The notes under the pieces were generated by a model. It worked only from the letters and a program-made list of their open reading frames with translations, did not search any database and was not told where the DNA came from. Below are positions 20,054-29,506 of a stretch of 64,000 nt of DNA, piece after piece. The stretch is from Akkermansiaceae bacterium (GTDB lineage: Bacteria > Verrucomicrobiota > Verrucomicrobiia > Verrucomicrobiales > Akkermansiaceae). The stretch covers positions 62,001 to 126,000 of the forward strand of contig CAIKHZ010000030.1 in NCBI GenBank assembly GCA_903827375.1, in the 5' to 3' direction. Position 1 is the first letter of the stretch. Each line of letters starts with the position of its first letter. The translations under genes were made by a program, and so were the position numbers.

Positions 20054-22150
20054 CTATCTGCCATCCTTGCTGTGATCTTTGTTGGGATCTTTCTTCCCAG
20101 GCTGCGGCGCAGTAGCCGCAGGAGGTGCCGCAGGAGGTGCCGCTGGAGGTGCCACCACTCGCGGTGCGGCTTCGGGCCTGGCCGCTGGAGGAGCCACCAC
20201 TCGCGGTGCGGCTTCGGGCCTGGCCGCTGGAGGAGCCACCACTCGCGGTGCGGCTTCGGGCCTGGCCGCAGGAGGGGCCACGCGCGGTGCGGCTTCGGGC
20301 CTGGCCGCTGGAGGGGCCACCACTCGCGGGGCGGCTTCGGGCCTGGCCGCTGGAGGGGCCACCACTCGCGGGGCGGCTTCGGGTTTGGTCACAGGAGGTG
20401 CCACGCGCGGTGCCAGGTCAGGATTGGTCACAGGAGGTGCCACCTCGGGTTTGACTTTCACAGGGGGCGGGCCTGGATCGCCCGGTGTTACCCTGGGCTT
20501 GACTTTCACCGGGGGCGCGCTTGGATCGCCGGGTATCACGCTGGGTTTGACTTTCACTGGGGGCGCGCCTGGATCGCTGGGGGGCACGCCGGGATGAACC
20601 TTCACTGGGGGCGCGCCTGGATCGCCGGGTATCACGCTGGGTTTGACTTTCACTGGGGGCGCACCGGGATCACTGGGTGTTACGGCCGCAGGCATGATCT
20701 TCGAATCTGTTTTGGGGGTCTGCGGCACCTCAGGTGGCATCTCGCTCTTCTTGAACTGAGCGGCTGGTTTCCCAATGATCGGGGATTGAGTGAGTTTCAC
20801 GGTTGAGGGAGCCACCGCTGCGCCGGGTTTGCCGACGATGGGGATGCTGCCGCTGGCTTCCTGTGTGCGGCGCTGGTCGCGGGACTTTTGCACTTCTTGG
20901 CTGCGCAGGGCCAGCTTTTGGCGGTCTTCCTGAGGCACCGCCTGAAAGTGCATCGGGGCATCCTTGCGCTTGGCGAACTGATCAATCGGCGCAGCCATCA
21001 CGATGTGGTTCTGTTTGCCCTCAACCGGCTTGGCTTGAAGCGTCTGAAGGGCTGCCCAAGTGCGCGGCGGCCGGGCATCCTCATGATCGCGACGGTACTG
21101 ATAGGTTTCTGCAACACTCTTTTCCCAGCCGTTATCCTGGCGGTGTTCCCAGCGCTGATGCGCGAAGATCGGATCATAACCGGAGCGGTTGCTTTGATAG
21201 GAATGGGCAGAGACGAATCCGCCCTGATGATAACTAGGCGCATAGTAGTCACCAAAGTAATAATGATGATAGGTCGGCCGCAGGAAAAGTTGCTCAGAGA
21301 ACAGTGCCAAATCGATGGCGATTGAGGGCGAGTATGAGTAACCCGGCCGCACAGAGACACCGGCACCGAAATGCACCGGCGCAAACACAACGCCGCGTCT
21401 TGCCACAGAGTAATCCCAAAATCCATCAACAAAGACATAGCCGCGGGGCGTCCACACATAGTGCGCTGGCATCCACGTCCAATCCGCACGGCCTTTCGCC
21501 CAATACCCAGGGCGCCATGCGTAGTGCTGCTCGCGCCAAATCCAGCAACCTGGCGTCCAACCATAGTCCGCAGATGGCGCTGCGATGTTCGGCCCACTTT
21601 CCACCGTCGCCGGGGGGGCCGCTAAATACGTCGTTTCTTGCGCCGCTGCGTCGGCCCAATACCCCGACGTCCACTGAAAGCCATCATCAGTTTGGGCCCA
21701 GTAGCCAGCCATCCACTGCCGACCTGGCGGCAGGGAGCGCCAGATGCCGCTGATCCATAGAAAGTCACTGCGTTCGTCGTCCCATGCCCAGTAGCCGGGA
21801 ATCCATGTAACATTGGTGCCCTCCGGTCGTTCCGCCGGGGGGATTTCCTCGATGGGCTCGGGCGCGGCCTTGGACACGATGACGCCGGCTTCGGGATTGA
21901 AGGTGACCACCCCGGCGAAGGCCTCGTGCACCGGTCCGCGGGTAAGCACCTGGGCGTCTTTCCCATCTTCGGTGGCCTGTTGGGCGCCACAGATGGCCGG
22001 TTGCCAGCTGATGCTAACGATGGCGAGCAACAAAGCGGCCCGGCACGCGCTGGAGGCGAGGTGCCAGAGGTTGGGGCCGCAGGCAGGCGACAGAGGGGAC
22101 GTCTCCGGGGAAGCTTGGAAATGAGAGACTGGCAATAGGTTGATTTTCAT
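20054..22150 (-). CDS. WXXGXW-repeat protein with Pro-rich repeat tail
   Basis: 698 residues. A long N-terminal signal or anchor (SSACRAALLLAIVSISW) is followed by at least eight tryptophan-rich repeats of the type W-x-P/x-G-Y/x-W (WIPGYWAW, WMAGYWAQ, WTSGYWAD, WTPGCWIW, WRPGYWAK), a Tyr/His-rich middle (YHHYYFGDYYAPSYHQGG), and a C-terminal tail built of two repeat series: five 16-residue units like DPGAPPVKVKPSVIPG and six or so 14-residue units like APRVVAPPAARPEA. WXXGXW repeats occur in envelope proteins of unknown function. The tail looks extended and perhaps surface-exposed or wall-spanning. ATG 22150 is chosen over 22171 because it starts the basic n-region. Confidence 0.8.
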   Translation of the reverse strand: MKINLLPVSHFQASPETSPLSPACGPNLWHLASSACRAALLLAIVSISWQPAICGAQQATEDGKDAQVLTRGPVHEAFAGVVTFNPEAGVIVSKAAPEPIEEIPPAERPEGTNVTWIPGYWAWDDERSDFLWISGIWRSLPPGRQWMAGYWAQTDDGFQWTSGYWADAAAQETTYLAAPPATVESGPNIAAPSADYGWTPGCWIWREQHYAWRPGYWAKGRADWTWMPAHYVWTPRGYVFVDGFWDYSVARRGVVFAPVHFGAGVSVRPGYSYSPSIAIDLALFSEQLFLRPTYHHYYFGDYYAPSYHQGGFVSAHSYQSNRSGYDPIFAHQRWEHRQDNGWEKSVAETYQYRRDHEDARPPRTWAALQTLQAKPVEGKQNHIVMAAPIDQFAKRKDAPMHFQAVPQEDRQKLALRSQEVQKSRDQRRTQEASGSIPIVGKPGAAVAPSTVKLTQSPIIGKPAAQFKKSEMPPEVPQTPKTDSKIMPAAVTPSDPGAPPVKVKPSVIPGDPGAPPVKVHPGVPPSDPGAPPVKVKPSVIPGDPSAPPVKVKPRVTPGDPGPPPVKVKPEVAPPVTNPDLAPRVAPPVTKPEAAPRVVAPPAARPEAAPRVVAPPAARPEAAPRVAPPAARPEAAPRVVAPPAARPEAAPRVVAPPAARPEAAPRVVAPPAAPPAAPPAATAPQPGKKDPNKDHSKDGR
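20139..20390 (-). repeat. 42-bp tandem repeats encoding APRVVAPPAARPEA
   Basis: About six 42-bp units, one of them shortened by a codon, in the C-terminal coding region of the WXXGXW protein. The units are nearly identical at the DNA level, including silent positions, pointing to recent expansion. Confidence 0.85.
20449..20690 (-). repeat. 48-bp tandem repeats encoding DPGAPPVKVKPSVIPG
   Basis: Five diverged 48-bp units directly preceding (in protein order) the 42-bp series. Each encodes a 16-residue Pro/Lys/Val motif; variants include HPGVPPS and KPRVTPG. Confidence 0.85.
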
Positions 22151-22468
22151 GGCAGTGGGCTGAGGATACACTTCGGCCTTAACTTTGCAATCGGGAGTTT
22201 CTAACTCACCCTTTGACGGCCACCCAGAAGCGCCGGGATGGGGTCAGTCCGCGCATGGTAACATTTTCGCAAGGCTAGGGTGTAGGATTATTGAACTTCA
22301 GAGCATCTCATTTCTCACTGGTTGCCTTGGACTTCTGATACTGCATCAGGGTCTTCCAACCATTGCGTTTCACCAGAGGCTTCTCGAAGTGAATGGAATC
22401 CGACATTTTATCCGATCTGGGGCAGTTGCTGCCCGAACATCGTGTGAAAGGGCGGGTGCCCGATCTTG
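22151..22468. other. 318-base intergenic region
   Basis: It lies between the WXXGXW gene and the ferritin-like gene, both on the minus strand. The only protein-like content is a 32-codon ORF at 22308-22406. No hairpin terminator or clear promoter is visible. Confidence 0.5.
22308..22406 (-). CDS. Candidate 32-residue small protein
   Basis: ATG at 22406 to TGA at 22308. The product is strongly hydrophilic and Lys-rich, beginning MSDSIHFEKPLVKRNGWK and ending YQKSKATSEK. The composition looks protein-like rather than random, and no real gene overlaps it. The ribosome site is weak (GGAT four bases upstream). I do not recognise a family. Confidence 0.4.
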   Translation of the reverse strand: MSDSIHFEKPLVKRNGWKTLMQYQKSKATSEK

Positions 22469-23887
22469 TCAGAGCTTGGGTTCATAGGAGGTGGTTGCGG
22501 CGCTGGAGCCTAGGGGTTGGAAATGCTCGGGGTTTGGGAGTTCCGGCATCAATGCGCATTTCGCCTCGATGCGCGGCATGAAAAAATCATAGCCGTGATG
22601 ACCGCTGAGGTGTTTGTCGGCGATCCATTCCTTCCACAAGTTCACTTCCTGCTGGGTGCGGCGGATGAGTTCGGACTTCGGAGTGTCCGGATAGAGTGCC
22701 TTCAGCCAATCCTGACCGTAGCGGATGTGGCCGGCCTCGTCCGCCCAATCGTAATCGCAATCCTGCGAACTGTAAGGATCGCCCATTTTCCAAAGTTCGT
22801 CCTTGAGCATGGATTTCCACTTTGGCCCACCCTGCTCGAGGCCGTGGACGACAAACATCATGGCTGCGAGACCGCGCCGGGCGCTTACGCCGACCCAGTG
22901 ATCCGGCACCATGGGCACATCCACGCCGATTTCGAAGCCGTAGGCTAACAGACGTCTCTCGCCCATCATCGCGTGGCGCATCTCGTCGTAGGCCCAGCGT
23001 GCGGTTTCGCGGTAGAGCAGCCATGGCATATTGTCGTGGTGCCAGATCATTGCGGCGGGAAACTCGCAAGCCCAGAGTTCGTTGACGTGATCAATGGCGA
23101 CCCACACTTGTTGTTCCTGCGGGGTGCGCGGTGGCCGCGGCGGAACCTGGGTCACTGCGGGCAGCCAGCGAGGGTCGCGGGCGGGCATCAACGGAATCGC
23201 GTAACGAGGGCGATCGGAATAGCCGGGCCTCAGCAAAATCTCAGCAGAGCTATCGAGAGCGAAGACACCGCCAGCCTCTGCCAGCGCGTCGCGCAGCCAA
23301 TCCATCCACGGTTCCGCCACCGCGCGATCCGTGGCGGGAATGGCGCTCCACCACGCAGCGAATTCGTCGAGTTCTCCGCGTTGCTCGGTGGCCACCACGC
23401 GCAGCACTCGGTGGCTTGGCGCGTCGTCGAGCGGGTCGCTCTGCCGGAGATAGGTTTCCACCGCGTTGAGCACAGCGGGTTTCACCACCTGATAGATGCC
23501 GCCGAGAAATTCTACGTCTGAAAGGGTGGACGGCAGCATCGCCAGAACGGCGATGAGCGCCTTGTCCACCTCCAGATCCACATCGACGCGTGGAAAGCGC
23601 AATTCCAACACGCGGCTACGGATGGCATCGGCGTGCTCGGCATCCAACCAAATGTGGCGGGCGAGCGATTTTTTTGCCTCCCAGTTGGCGGTGGCGCAGA
23701 TACGACCCGCCATGGACCGCATCGTTTCCCGGATGGTTCGGTAGAGTCGGCGCTGCAGCGCGCTGGCCTGCTCGACCTCCTGAAGGTTGGGGTGGACGAT
23801 GATCATGGCGTCTGGGGAGGCGATAGCGAGATAGTTAGTTATAGGAATCTGGATGGTGCGGATCGATCTGGAAACCGCCAATCTCAT
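22469..23887 (-). CDS. Ferritin-like (DUF455-type) protein of unknown function
   Basis: 472 residues. The N-terminal half is helical and unrecognised. The C-terminal half has ferritin-like ligand patterns: ELWACEFPAAMIWHHDN, then YRETARWAYDEMRHAMMG (ExxRH), and DYDWADEAGHIRYGQDWL (DExxH). The spacing and the DE..H...G..W ending resemble DUF455. Such folds bind two iron atoms or serve hydroxylation or radical chemistry. The start at 23887 has a good GGTGAG ribosome site; ATG 23806 is the alternative. No signal peptide, so probably cytoplasmic. The substrate cannot be told from context. Confidence 0.6.
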   Translation of the reverse strand: MRLAVSRSIRTIQIPITNYLAIASPDAMIIVHPNLQEVEQASALQRRLYRTIRETMRSMAGRICATANWEAKKSLARHIWLDAEHADAIRSRVLELRFPRVDVDLEVDKALIAVLAMLPSTLSDVEFLGGIYQVVKPAVLNAVETYLRQSDPLDDAPSHRVLRVVATEQRGELDEFAAWWSAIPATDRAVAEPWMDWLRDALAEAGGVFALDSSAEILLRPGYSDRPRYAIPLMPARDPRWLPAVTQVPPRPPRTPQEQQVWVAIDHVNELWACEFPAAMIWHHDNMPWLLYRETARWAYDEMRHAMMGERRLLAYGFEIGVDVPMVPDHWVGVSARRGLAAMMFVVHGLEQGGPKWKSMLKDELWKMGDPYSSQDCDYDWADEAGHIRYGQDWLKALYPDTPKSELIRRTQQEVNLWKEWIADKHLSGHHGYDFFMPRIEAKCALMPELPNPEHFQPLGSSAATTSYEPKL

Positions 23888-23980
23888 AAAAACTCACCGC
23901 TGGTAGGCACACGGCCTCGCCATGCAGAGTTGCCATCAACGGGACTCGCCGCTTTGATGTTTTGCAAGATTTTGTAAAGG

Positions 23981-24817
23981 TCACGGAATTTCCGATAGAT
24001 TATGTACTCGCGGGTTTCCGGTGAGCGGATCGGGATGGACCAGGACGAACGAGCGGGCGGTGGGGTCGAGCGGCCAATAGGTGGAATTGAATGGGACCCA
24101 CTCGGAGCCGACTTTGCGGACCATTTCGACCTCGATGCGGTGGTCCTGAGGTGCGGGGTGAGGCGGGCGCAGCACGACGGAAGCGCCGGATTTGAGGTTA
24201 CTGCGTGTGCTGCCGAAGCGCACGGCGATTTCGTCGGCGGTGGCATTGAGCAGGAAGCGGTCGCCCGGGCCGATGTGGGCGCTGGCATCGGGGATGGGAA
24301 GGATGGCGCAGGTGCCGTCGGATTTGGGCAAAATGAGCAATAAAAAGCGTGCGCCGGGGGTTTCCGGCAGAGTGAACTGGGCGGTGGACTTGAAGGCGCT
24401 GGAACTCGCCACGTAGCTGCCCGGTGCCATTGCTTGCGGCTCGCCAAATTGGTTTTTTCGGGCCTCGAGGCGTGCCTTGGCCGGATGGGCGGCTGGGCGT
24501 GCAGCGTCGGCTGGGGCATCGGCCGGGCTGACGTCGAAGCTCACGGCAGAGGCGGGAAGGTCGAAAGCGAGGGTGCGAACAGGAGCGGCCGAGGCCGGAA
24601 GCATGGTCAGGGCGGCCAATCCGGTTAGTTTCGCCAATATTGCTGTTGGAATGAAAGAGACTGCGTGCAGGTTACCTGCGCCACAGGTAGGCCGAGTCTT
24701 TCGCGCGGTCATTTTCATAGCAATACCGAGCGCCAAGGACAGCGAACGGGTGAGACAAGAGACGAGGAAATGGCACATGATAGAAACGGACAGGGTGGCA
24801 ACGGCAGACGGGATCAT
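23981..24817 (-). CDS. Exported protein of unknown function linked to Verru_Chthon A gene
   Basis: 278 residues, no family recognised. A hydrophobic stretch (IPTAILAKLTGLAALTMLPASAAP) fits a late signal peptide, suggesting that ATG 24718 could also be used. The mature part looks beta-rich (SYVASSSAFKSTAQFTLP, RFLLLILPKSDGTCAILPIP, YWPLDPTARSFVLVHPDP). The start codon overlaps the stop of the upstream Verru_Chthon A gene in an ATGA, so the two are probably translationally coupled and work together at the envelope. Confidence 0.65.
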   Translation of the reverse strand: MIPSAVATLSVSIMCHFLVSCLTRSLSLALGIAMKMTARKTRPTCGAGNLHAVSFIPTAILAKLTGLAALTMLPASAAPVRTLAFDLPASAVSFDVSPADAPADAARPAAHPAKARLEARKNQFGEPQAMAPGSYVASSSAFKSTAQFTLPETPGARFLLLILPKSDGTCAILPIPDASAHIGPGDRFLLNATADEIAVRFGSTRSNLKSGASVVLRPPHPAPQDHRIEVEMVRKVGSEWVPFNSTYWPLDPTARSFVLVHPDPLTGNPRVHNLSEIP

Positions 24818-27800
24818 TCTAGCGGACTGTTGAGCCAGCGCAAGGAAACCAACTCATAGCGTCGGCCAAAGCGCACATTGGCCGGTTTTTTTGGAGGGGC
24901 CACATCGGCTGCCTCGCTGGGGTCCATGTAGGTTGGAACCCGCTGGACGACCGCCTCGCACCAGGCGCTGGCGGCCACCGCTCCCTTGTCGGTGAGAGCT
25001 TCGCCATAGGCGCGGATGCGGAAGGTATCGCCGCGGGCGACGATGGCCGGGCCAAGGGGGTCGAGGATATCCGCCTGCATCAGCCAGCCTGGGGACCCGG
25101 CGGCGGTGTTGAGAGAGCTGGCCTTGGGGAAAGCCATGGTGGCCCCATCCGGCGAACTCTTGCCCGCCAACCCACCAGCGGCGGAGAGATCGTTCAAGCC
25201 ACTGGCATCAATCGCGCTCTGAAGCGGGCCGGAAAGGGCCAAGACTGGATCGGTGGACAGGCGGCGGTTGACAAACTCGGATAGATTGAGGAACGGGCCC
25301 CGCTTGCGGACTTGGTCAACGATGGCGGCGGCGAGCTTTGCCAGTTTTTCGTCCGAGATATCGCGAAAGCCACTGTAGGCGCTGGCTGGTTCGGCGTTGC
25401 TGGCATCCAGGGCGTTGGCCATCACCGTCTCAGTGCGGGCAAACACGGTGCCATTGCCGACGACGTCCTGGCCTTGAGGGCTGCCGGATCTTCCGAGTTT
25501 GGTGATGGTGCGGGTGCGGGTGGAGGCCAGAAACGCCTGCCATGCGCTCACCGAGGTGGAATTAACATTGAACCCGCCGTCATACATCAGATTGGCGGCG
25601 ATGCGCTTGTAGGCGTCGTTTTCCAGACTGCTATCTTGGCTGGAGGGGAAGCTGCGGTGAAAAATGGTGGCGGGCATTTCATCGTTGAGCCATGGGCTGA
25701 AGCGTGGGTTGATGAGCGTGTCGCTGCCTTCGAGGAAGTCCTGCCAGGATTTGGCCATCGGCTTGCTTGTGCCGAAATTCTGACTGATTCGCGGTGCCAG
25801 CGATGACAGGAAATACTTGTCCCAGAGGACCTCATTGCCGAGATAGCGATGGTCCAGATAGGTGCCCTTGGTGGTGGCGTCGGAAGGGAGCAATGGATGG
25901 GCGTAGGAATTGCCAATCGACTGATCGGCGTAAGGCGAGTTAGGCGTGCTGTTGAACCCCCAGTATGTGGCACGCAGCGTCGAGGCACCATCCCCCACCC
26001 CGGCATGGCGGAATTGCGCAAGCGAGGTGAGCGGCACCGTCGGAATCGACGCAAACAGGAAATGCGTCTGACCGGTGGCCGGTCCGCGGCCCGAACCGAT
26101 GTACCCGTGATTGGCTCCGTTTGCGCTGCCGGGCAGGGTCACTTGGATGATGTCGCTGTCGAAACCTGTCACGGCTTCCACCTTGTATTCGAGGCGCTCA
26201 TTGGCGAACTCGGCGACGTTGCTGGTGAGCTTTGACGAGAGGCGGGTGGTGCCGGTGTTGAGGAATGCGGGAATGGGCACGGTGGAATCACGAGCCGTCT
26301 TGGTTTCCATGATGAAGGCCCCGAACGGCTGCTTGCGGCCAACCACAGAACCCAGCATCACCGTCGGCACGTCCGTCGCATTGACGGTTTTCATCTGGTT
26401 GATGAACGGCGCGTCCGAACGCGACAAAATTTCGCCGCGATGCTCGTAAAACGGCCATTTTTTGATAAAATCGTAGATCCAAAAGTCGATGTACTGGGAA
26501 TTGGCGACCGCATCGGCACCGCCGGCATTGCCGCTTTGGTCGGGTTTGAGGCCGACGTTAATCCGATCTGTGGCGATGCCGGTGATGGAACTGCCGTCGG
26601 ACATGAGCTTGGCGGAATTGAGGGATGCGTCGAAAAACGCGCCGGGCCAAAATTCGCGGGCACCCGTGGACGGGTTGAGTTTGAGGGAGAAGACGACGGT
26701 TTCTCCAGGAGCCATGGAAAACGGGCGGCCACTCTCGGGATTGTTGAAAACCATGGTGAACCAGCCGCCGAGGATATTGTCTAGCCCGACGCTGCTAACG
26801 ACGCTGCCGTTGAGCTGCCAGTCGAATTTCATCGGCAGGCCGGTGCTGAACTTGGCATAGAACTTGGTATTGGCTGGGAAGTGGATGCGGGCGTCGAAGG
26901 GATTCCACAAGGTGACGAACACGTCGGTGGCAAGCTGCAGCGTGTAGGGCTTTGGGTTGGTGGCTAACGGATCCTTGATCGCCGTGTACGAGTACAGATA
27001 GATGATTTTGGCCATCCGCGGATAGCGAAAACCGCCCGCTTCATCTCCAAAACTCGCGTATTGGTCAGCCAAATGCCAGTCGATGAGATCGCCTTTGGGC
27101 TCCACCCGCGGCTCGCTGCCTACGACGGTGACGTCCTTGTAGAGGTTGTAGTACTTGTAGAGGTGGTTCCAGCGGGCACCCATCGCGACGTCTGGCGGGC
27201 CGTACAGATAGACCTTCTGGTCCAATTCACTGCCGCTGCCGGTCCACTGGCCAAACTCGGTGATCTTGCTGGCAGGTTGCTCAAAAAGCGTGCTCAGGTC
27301 TTGTTTCAACCCTCCATGACGCACGTCGGCAAGCACTGAGCGGGAGTCGGTGGTGAAGTAAGCCCCCTGGCGATCCGGCCACTTGGTGGCTGCCAACGAG
27401 GCTTGGCCGACGCTGACCATGGCGGCAGTATTTTTGAGGGTGGACTTGAAGCCCCTGACCCCGGGCACGCTCTCCGGAGCCATCCGGCCTGCCGCGTGGC
27501 CGACCACGGCAGCGGCACCTTTGCTCGATGGGGGGTGAAGTGGCAGGTTGGCACGCGCCTTGAGGGATTCATCATCGGTCCACCAGCCGAGTCGTCCGTG
27601 GTTAGGGGTGGCCATCAGCGGGACGGTCACGTCAGCGGCTCCAGGGGTCTTGCGGATCACCGCCGACGCTCCGGTCACAGGCGTCCGTGCGGCATCGAGC
27701 GGAAGCGGTGCGCCCGCAGCAGTGACCAGCCAGCCGGAAAAAAAGTCAGAGCGGGCTGGCTTGTAGGATCTGGAGGTGGCCGGGTTGCTTTTCCACACAC

Positions 27801-28107
27801 CACGCCAACTCGGATTGGCGCATCCGCTGGCGCTGGCCGTGGTGAGCACATCGGCCGGCGCGGTGATCCGGGTGTCGCTGCCGGTTTGCTGCTGGAGCTG
27901 GGCGAATGCGAGCATGAGAGCCAGTCGCGCATTGGAATGGGCTTGGGTACGGGCGGCCTCATTGCCCACGCTGCGCAGGCTCACTGCCGAAAGCGAGAGC
28001 AAGCCGGTGACCAGGATCACTAGCAAAACCATCAACGTAAGCGTGATGATCAGCGCAAAGCCACCACGCCTGCTGCGGCGAATAATGGGTGGTGAAAATC
28101 GGATCAT
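24814..28107 (-). CDS. Verru_Chthon cassette protein A-like, very large pilin-like protein
   Basis: 1097 residues. It starts with a basic segment and a single hydrophobic helix (GGFALIITLTLMVLLVILVTGLLSLSA) resembling type IV prepilin/PilX N-termini, then the family-typical ARLALMLAFAQLQQQTGSDTRITA. The remainder is a long extracytoplasmic domain without known catalytic motifs. The resemblance is to the TIGR02600-type cassette A protein of Verrucomicrobium and Chthoniobacter. Cassette partners B-D are not seen here; only the coupled unknown gene follows. It is divergent from the M60 protease gene, sharing a 190-base upstream region. Confidence 0.75.
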   Translation of the reverse strand: MIRFSPPIIRRSRRGGFALIITLTLMVLLVILVTGLLSLSAVSLRSVGNEAARTQAHSNARLALMLAFAQLQQQTGSDTRITAPADVLTTASASGCANPSWRGVWKSNPATSRSYKPARSDFFSGWLVTAAGAPLPLDAARTPVTGASAVIRKTPGAADVTVPLMATPNHGRLGWWTDDESLKARANLPLHPPSSKGAAAVVGHAAGRMAPESVPGVRGFKSTLKNTAAMVSVGQASLAATKWPDRQGAYFTTDSRSVLADVRHGGLKQDLSTLFEQPASKITEFGQWTGSGSELDQKVYLYGPPDVAMGARWNHLYKYYNLYKDVTVVGSEPRVEPKGDLIDWHLADQYASFGDEAGGFRYPRMAKIIYLYSYTAIKDPLATNPKPYTLQLATDVFVTLWNPFDARIHFPANTKFYAKFSTGLPMKFDWQLNGSVVSSVGLDNILGGWFTMVFNNPESGRPFSMAPGETVVFSLKLNPSTGAREFWPGAFFDASLNSAKLMSDGSSITGIATDRINVGLKPDQSGNAGGADAVANSQYIDFWIYDFIKKWPFYEHRGEILSRSDAPFINQMKTVNATDVPTVMLGSVVGRKQPFGAFIMETKTARDSTVPIPAFLNTGTTRLSSKLTSNVAEFANERLEYKVEAVTGFDSDIIQVTLPGSANGANHGYIGSGRGPATGQTHFLFASIPTVPLTSLAQFRHAGVGDGASTLRATYWGFNSTPNSPYADQSIGNSYAHPLLPSDATTKGTYLDHRYLGNEVLWDKYFLSSLAPRISQNFGTSKPMAKSWQDFLEGSDTLINPRFSPWLNDEMPATIFHRSFPSSQDSSLENDAYKRIAANLMYDGGFNVNSTSVSAWQAFLASTRTRTITKLGRSGSPQGQDVVGNGTVFARTETVMANALDASNAEPASAYSGFRDISDEKLAKLAAAIVDQVRKRGPFLNLSEFVNRRLSTDPVLALSGPLQSAIDASGLNDLSAAGGLAGKSSPDGATMAFPKASSLNTAAGSPGWLMQADILDPLGPAIVARGDTFRIRAYGEALTDKGAVAASAWCEAVVQRVPTYMDPSEAADVAPPKKPANVRFGRRYELVSLRWLNSPLE

Positions 28108-28297
28108 GGGGTGAGAGGCGGCGCAAAGGCCACGACAGTGTCGCTACTTCGAAACCGCTTGGCAAGCAGCGCAGCACCGTCCCCGATTGTACAAGAATTA
28201 GATATCTCGATTGCGCTTGCAGGCCCCGGTTGGTGGAGCCAGCCTGATGGGCTTGATCGCCCCGCGATCCTTGGCAAAACCATCCATCCCCCTCCAC

Positions 28298-29506
28298 ATG
28301 ATCCATCCGCTCCGTTCCCTTCTGCTCGTGCCAGCCCTCGGGTTCGCCGTCCAAGCCGCTCTTGCCGAAGCTCCGGCTGCCTTGCAAACCGAAACCCTCA
28401 AGGGCCAACACGTCAGTGCCCGGTTCCGCCCGGACGATTGGAAGGTATTGCCGGATCCTAAAGAGTTTATCGGTTTCCTCGACCAAGTCTATGACTCAAT
28501 GGTCGAACTCACCTCCAACCAACCGCCAATGATCCTGCGCGGCCACGAAAAACTCGGAGCTTGGGGCACCGCCGGCCTCGACGGCATCGACATCGACTGG
28601 ACCTGCGTGGTGCCCTTCATGCAGGACTTCAAATCCGGCAAGGTCGAGTTCGGCTTCGTGCATGAAATGGGCCACGTCTTCGATGCCCGCGACTTCGCCC
28701 GCTGGTACATCACCCCCAACGCCGGCGGTGAGGCATTCGCCAATATCAAACTGTCCTACGCCTTGGAGCGACTGCTCACCAAAGATACCCGCTACCGCAT
28801 CGAATTCGGCCCAGGCGGCCGCCAACTCGGCTACGATTTCAATAACAACTTCTACCTCCACGCCGGCGACAAATACCTCGCAACCAATACCCCCTGGGAC
28901 AAAATGGGCGTCGATGACCTCCATTCGTTCCACATGGCCCTCATCCGCAAACTCGGCTGGGACGTCTATAAAAAATGGTTCCGCGCCTACTACAAAATTG
29001 AAGCCCAGAAGGACGGCCGCGCCCCGGCAAGCGTCAGCGACCCGCTCCGCATCAATCTCGTCTGCGCCTTGCTCTCAACGTTCGGCGACGAAGACCTGGT
29101 GCCCGATTGCCAACGCTACCGCTTCCCAGTGACCGACAAGAGTGTGCTTGAGGTTGCTAAACGCTACGACCTCAAGGCCGTGTGCGCCGCCACCGACCAA
29201 CAATTCGCCGAAGAGTACGCCGCCGGTAAAATCCACCTCGACCCACTGAGCCTGCGGGTGCGCCTAACCAAGGCAGCCGACGGCAGCGCCCGCGCTTCCA
29301 TCTTCAACATCCTCCGCAGCACCCCCAGCGCTGTGGTGCGCTTCACCCTGGACAACTCCCCGGTCACGGCCACCTCCAAAGTCGATGCCGGCACGCCCAT
29401 CGCTCTGGCCGCCGGCACCACCTTGCGTGCCGCACTGTTTGTTCCCGGCAAGCCGGAACCCGTCCTAACTACCAGCACCGCACCCGAGCCCGCCGCCGGA
29501 AAATGA
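28298..29506 (+). CDS. Secreted M60-like metalloprotease
   Basis: 402 residues. A signal peptide (MIHPLRSLLLVPALGFAVQAALA) precedes a gluzincin site: HEMGH at 122-126, 18 residues, then Glu145 in GGEAFANI, matching the HExxH-x(8-28)-E layout of M60/enhancin peptidases. M60 proteases elsewhere cut mucin-type glycoproteins. The frame is open 29 codons upstream, but the signal peptide sets the start. The stop overlaps the next gene's start as ATGA, so it is coupled to the glycosidase cluster. A substrate that is a glycosylated protein is an inference from family and neighbours. Confidence 0.72.
   Translation: MIHPLRSLLLVPALGFAVQAALAEAPAALQTETLKGQHVSARFRPDDWKVLPDPKEFIGFLDQVYDSMVELTSNQPPMILRGHEKLGAWGTAGLDGIDIDWTCVVPFMQDFKSGKVEFGFVHEMGHVFDARDFARWYITPNAGGEAFANIKLSYALERLLTKDTRYRIEFGPGGRQLGYDFNNNFYLHAGDKYLATNTPWDKMGVDDLHSFHMALIRKLGWDVYKKWFRAYYKIEAQKDGRAPASVSDPLRINLVCALLSTFGDEDLVPDCQRYRFPVTDKSVLEVAKRYDLKAVCAATDQQFAEEYAAGKIHLDPLSLRVRLTKAADGSARASIFNILRSTPSAVVRFTLDNSPVTATSKVDAGTPIALAAGTTLRAALFVPGKPEPVLTTSTAPEPAAGK

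Noticed and set aside
20139-20690. CRISPR-like array
   Set aside because: The repeats are contiguous coding repeats without unique spacers and keep the reading frame of the WXXGXW protein.
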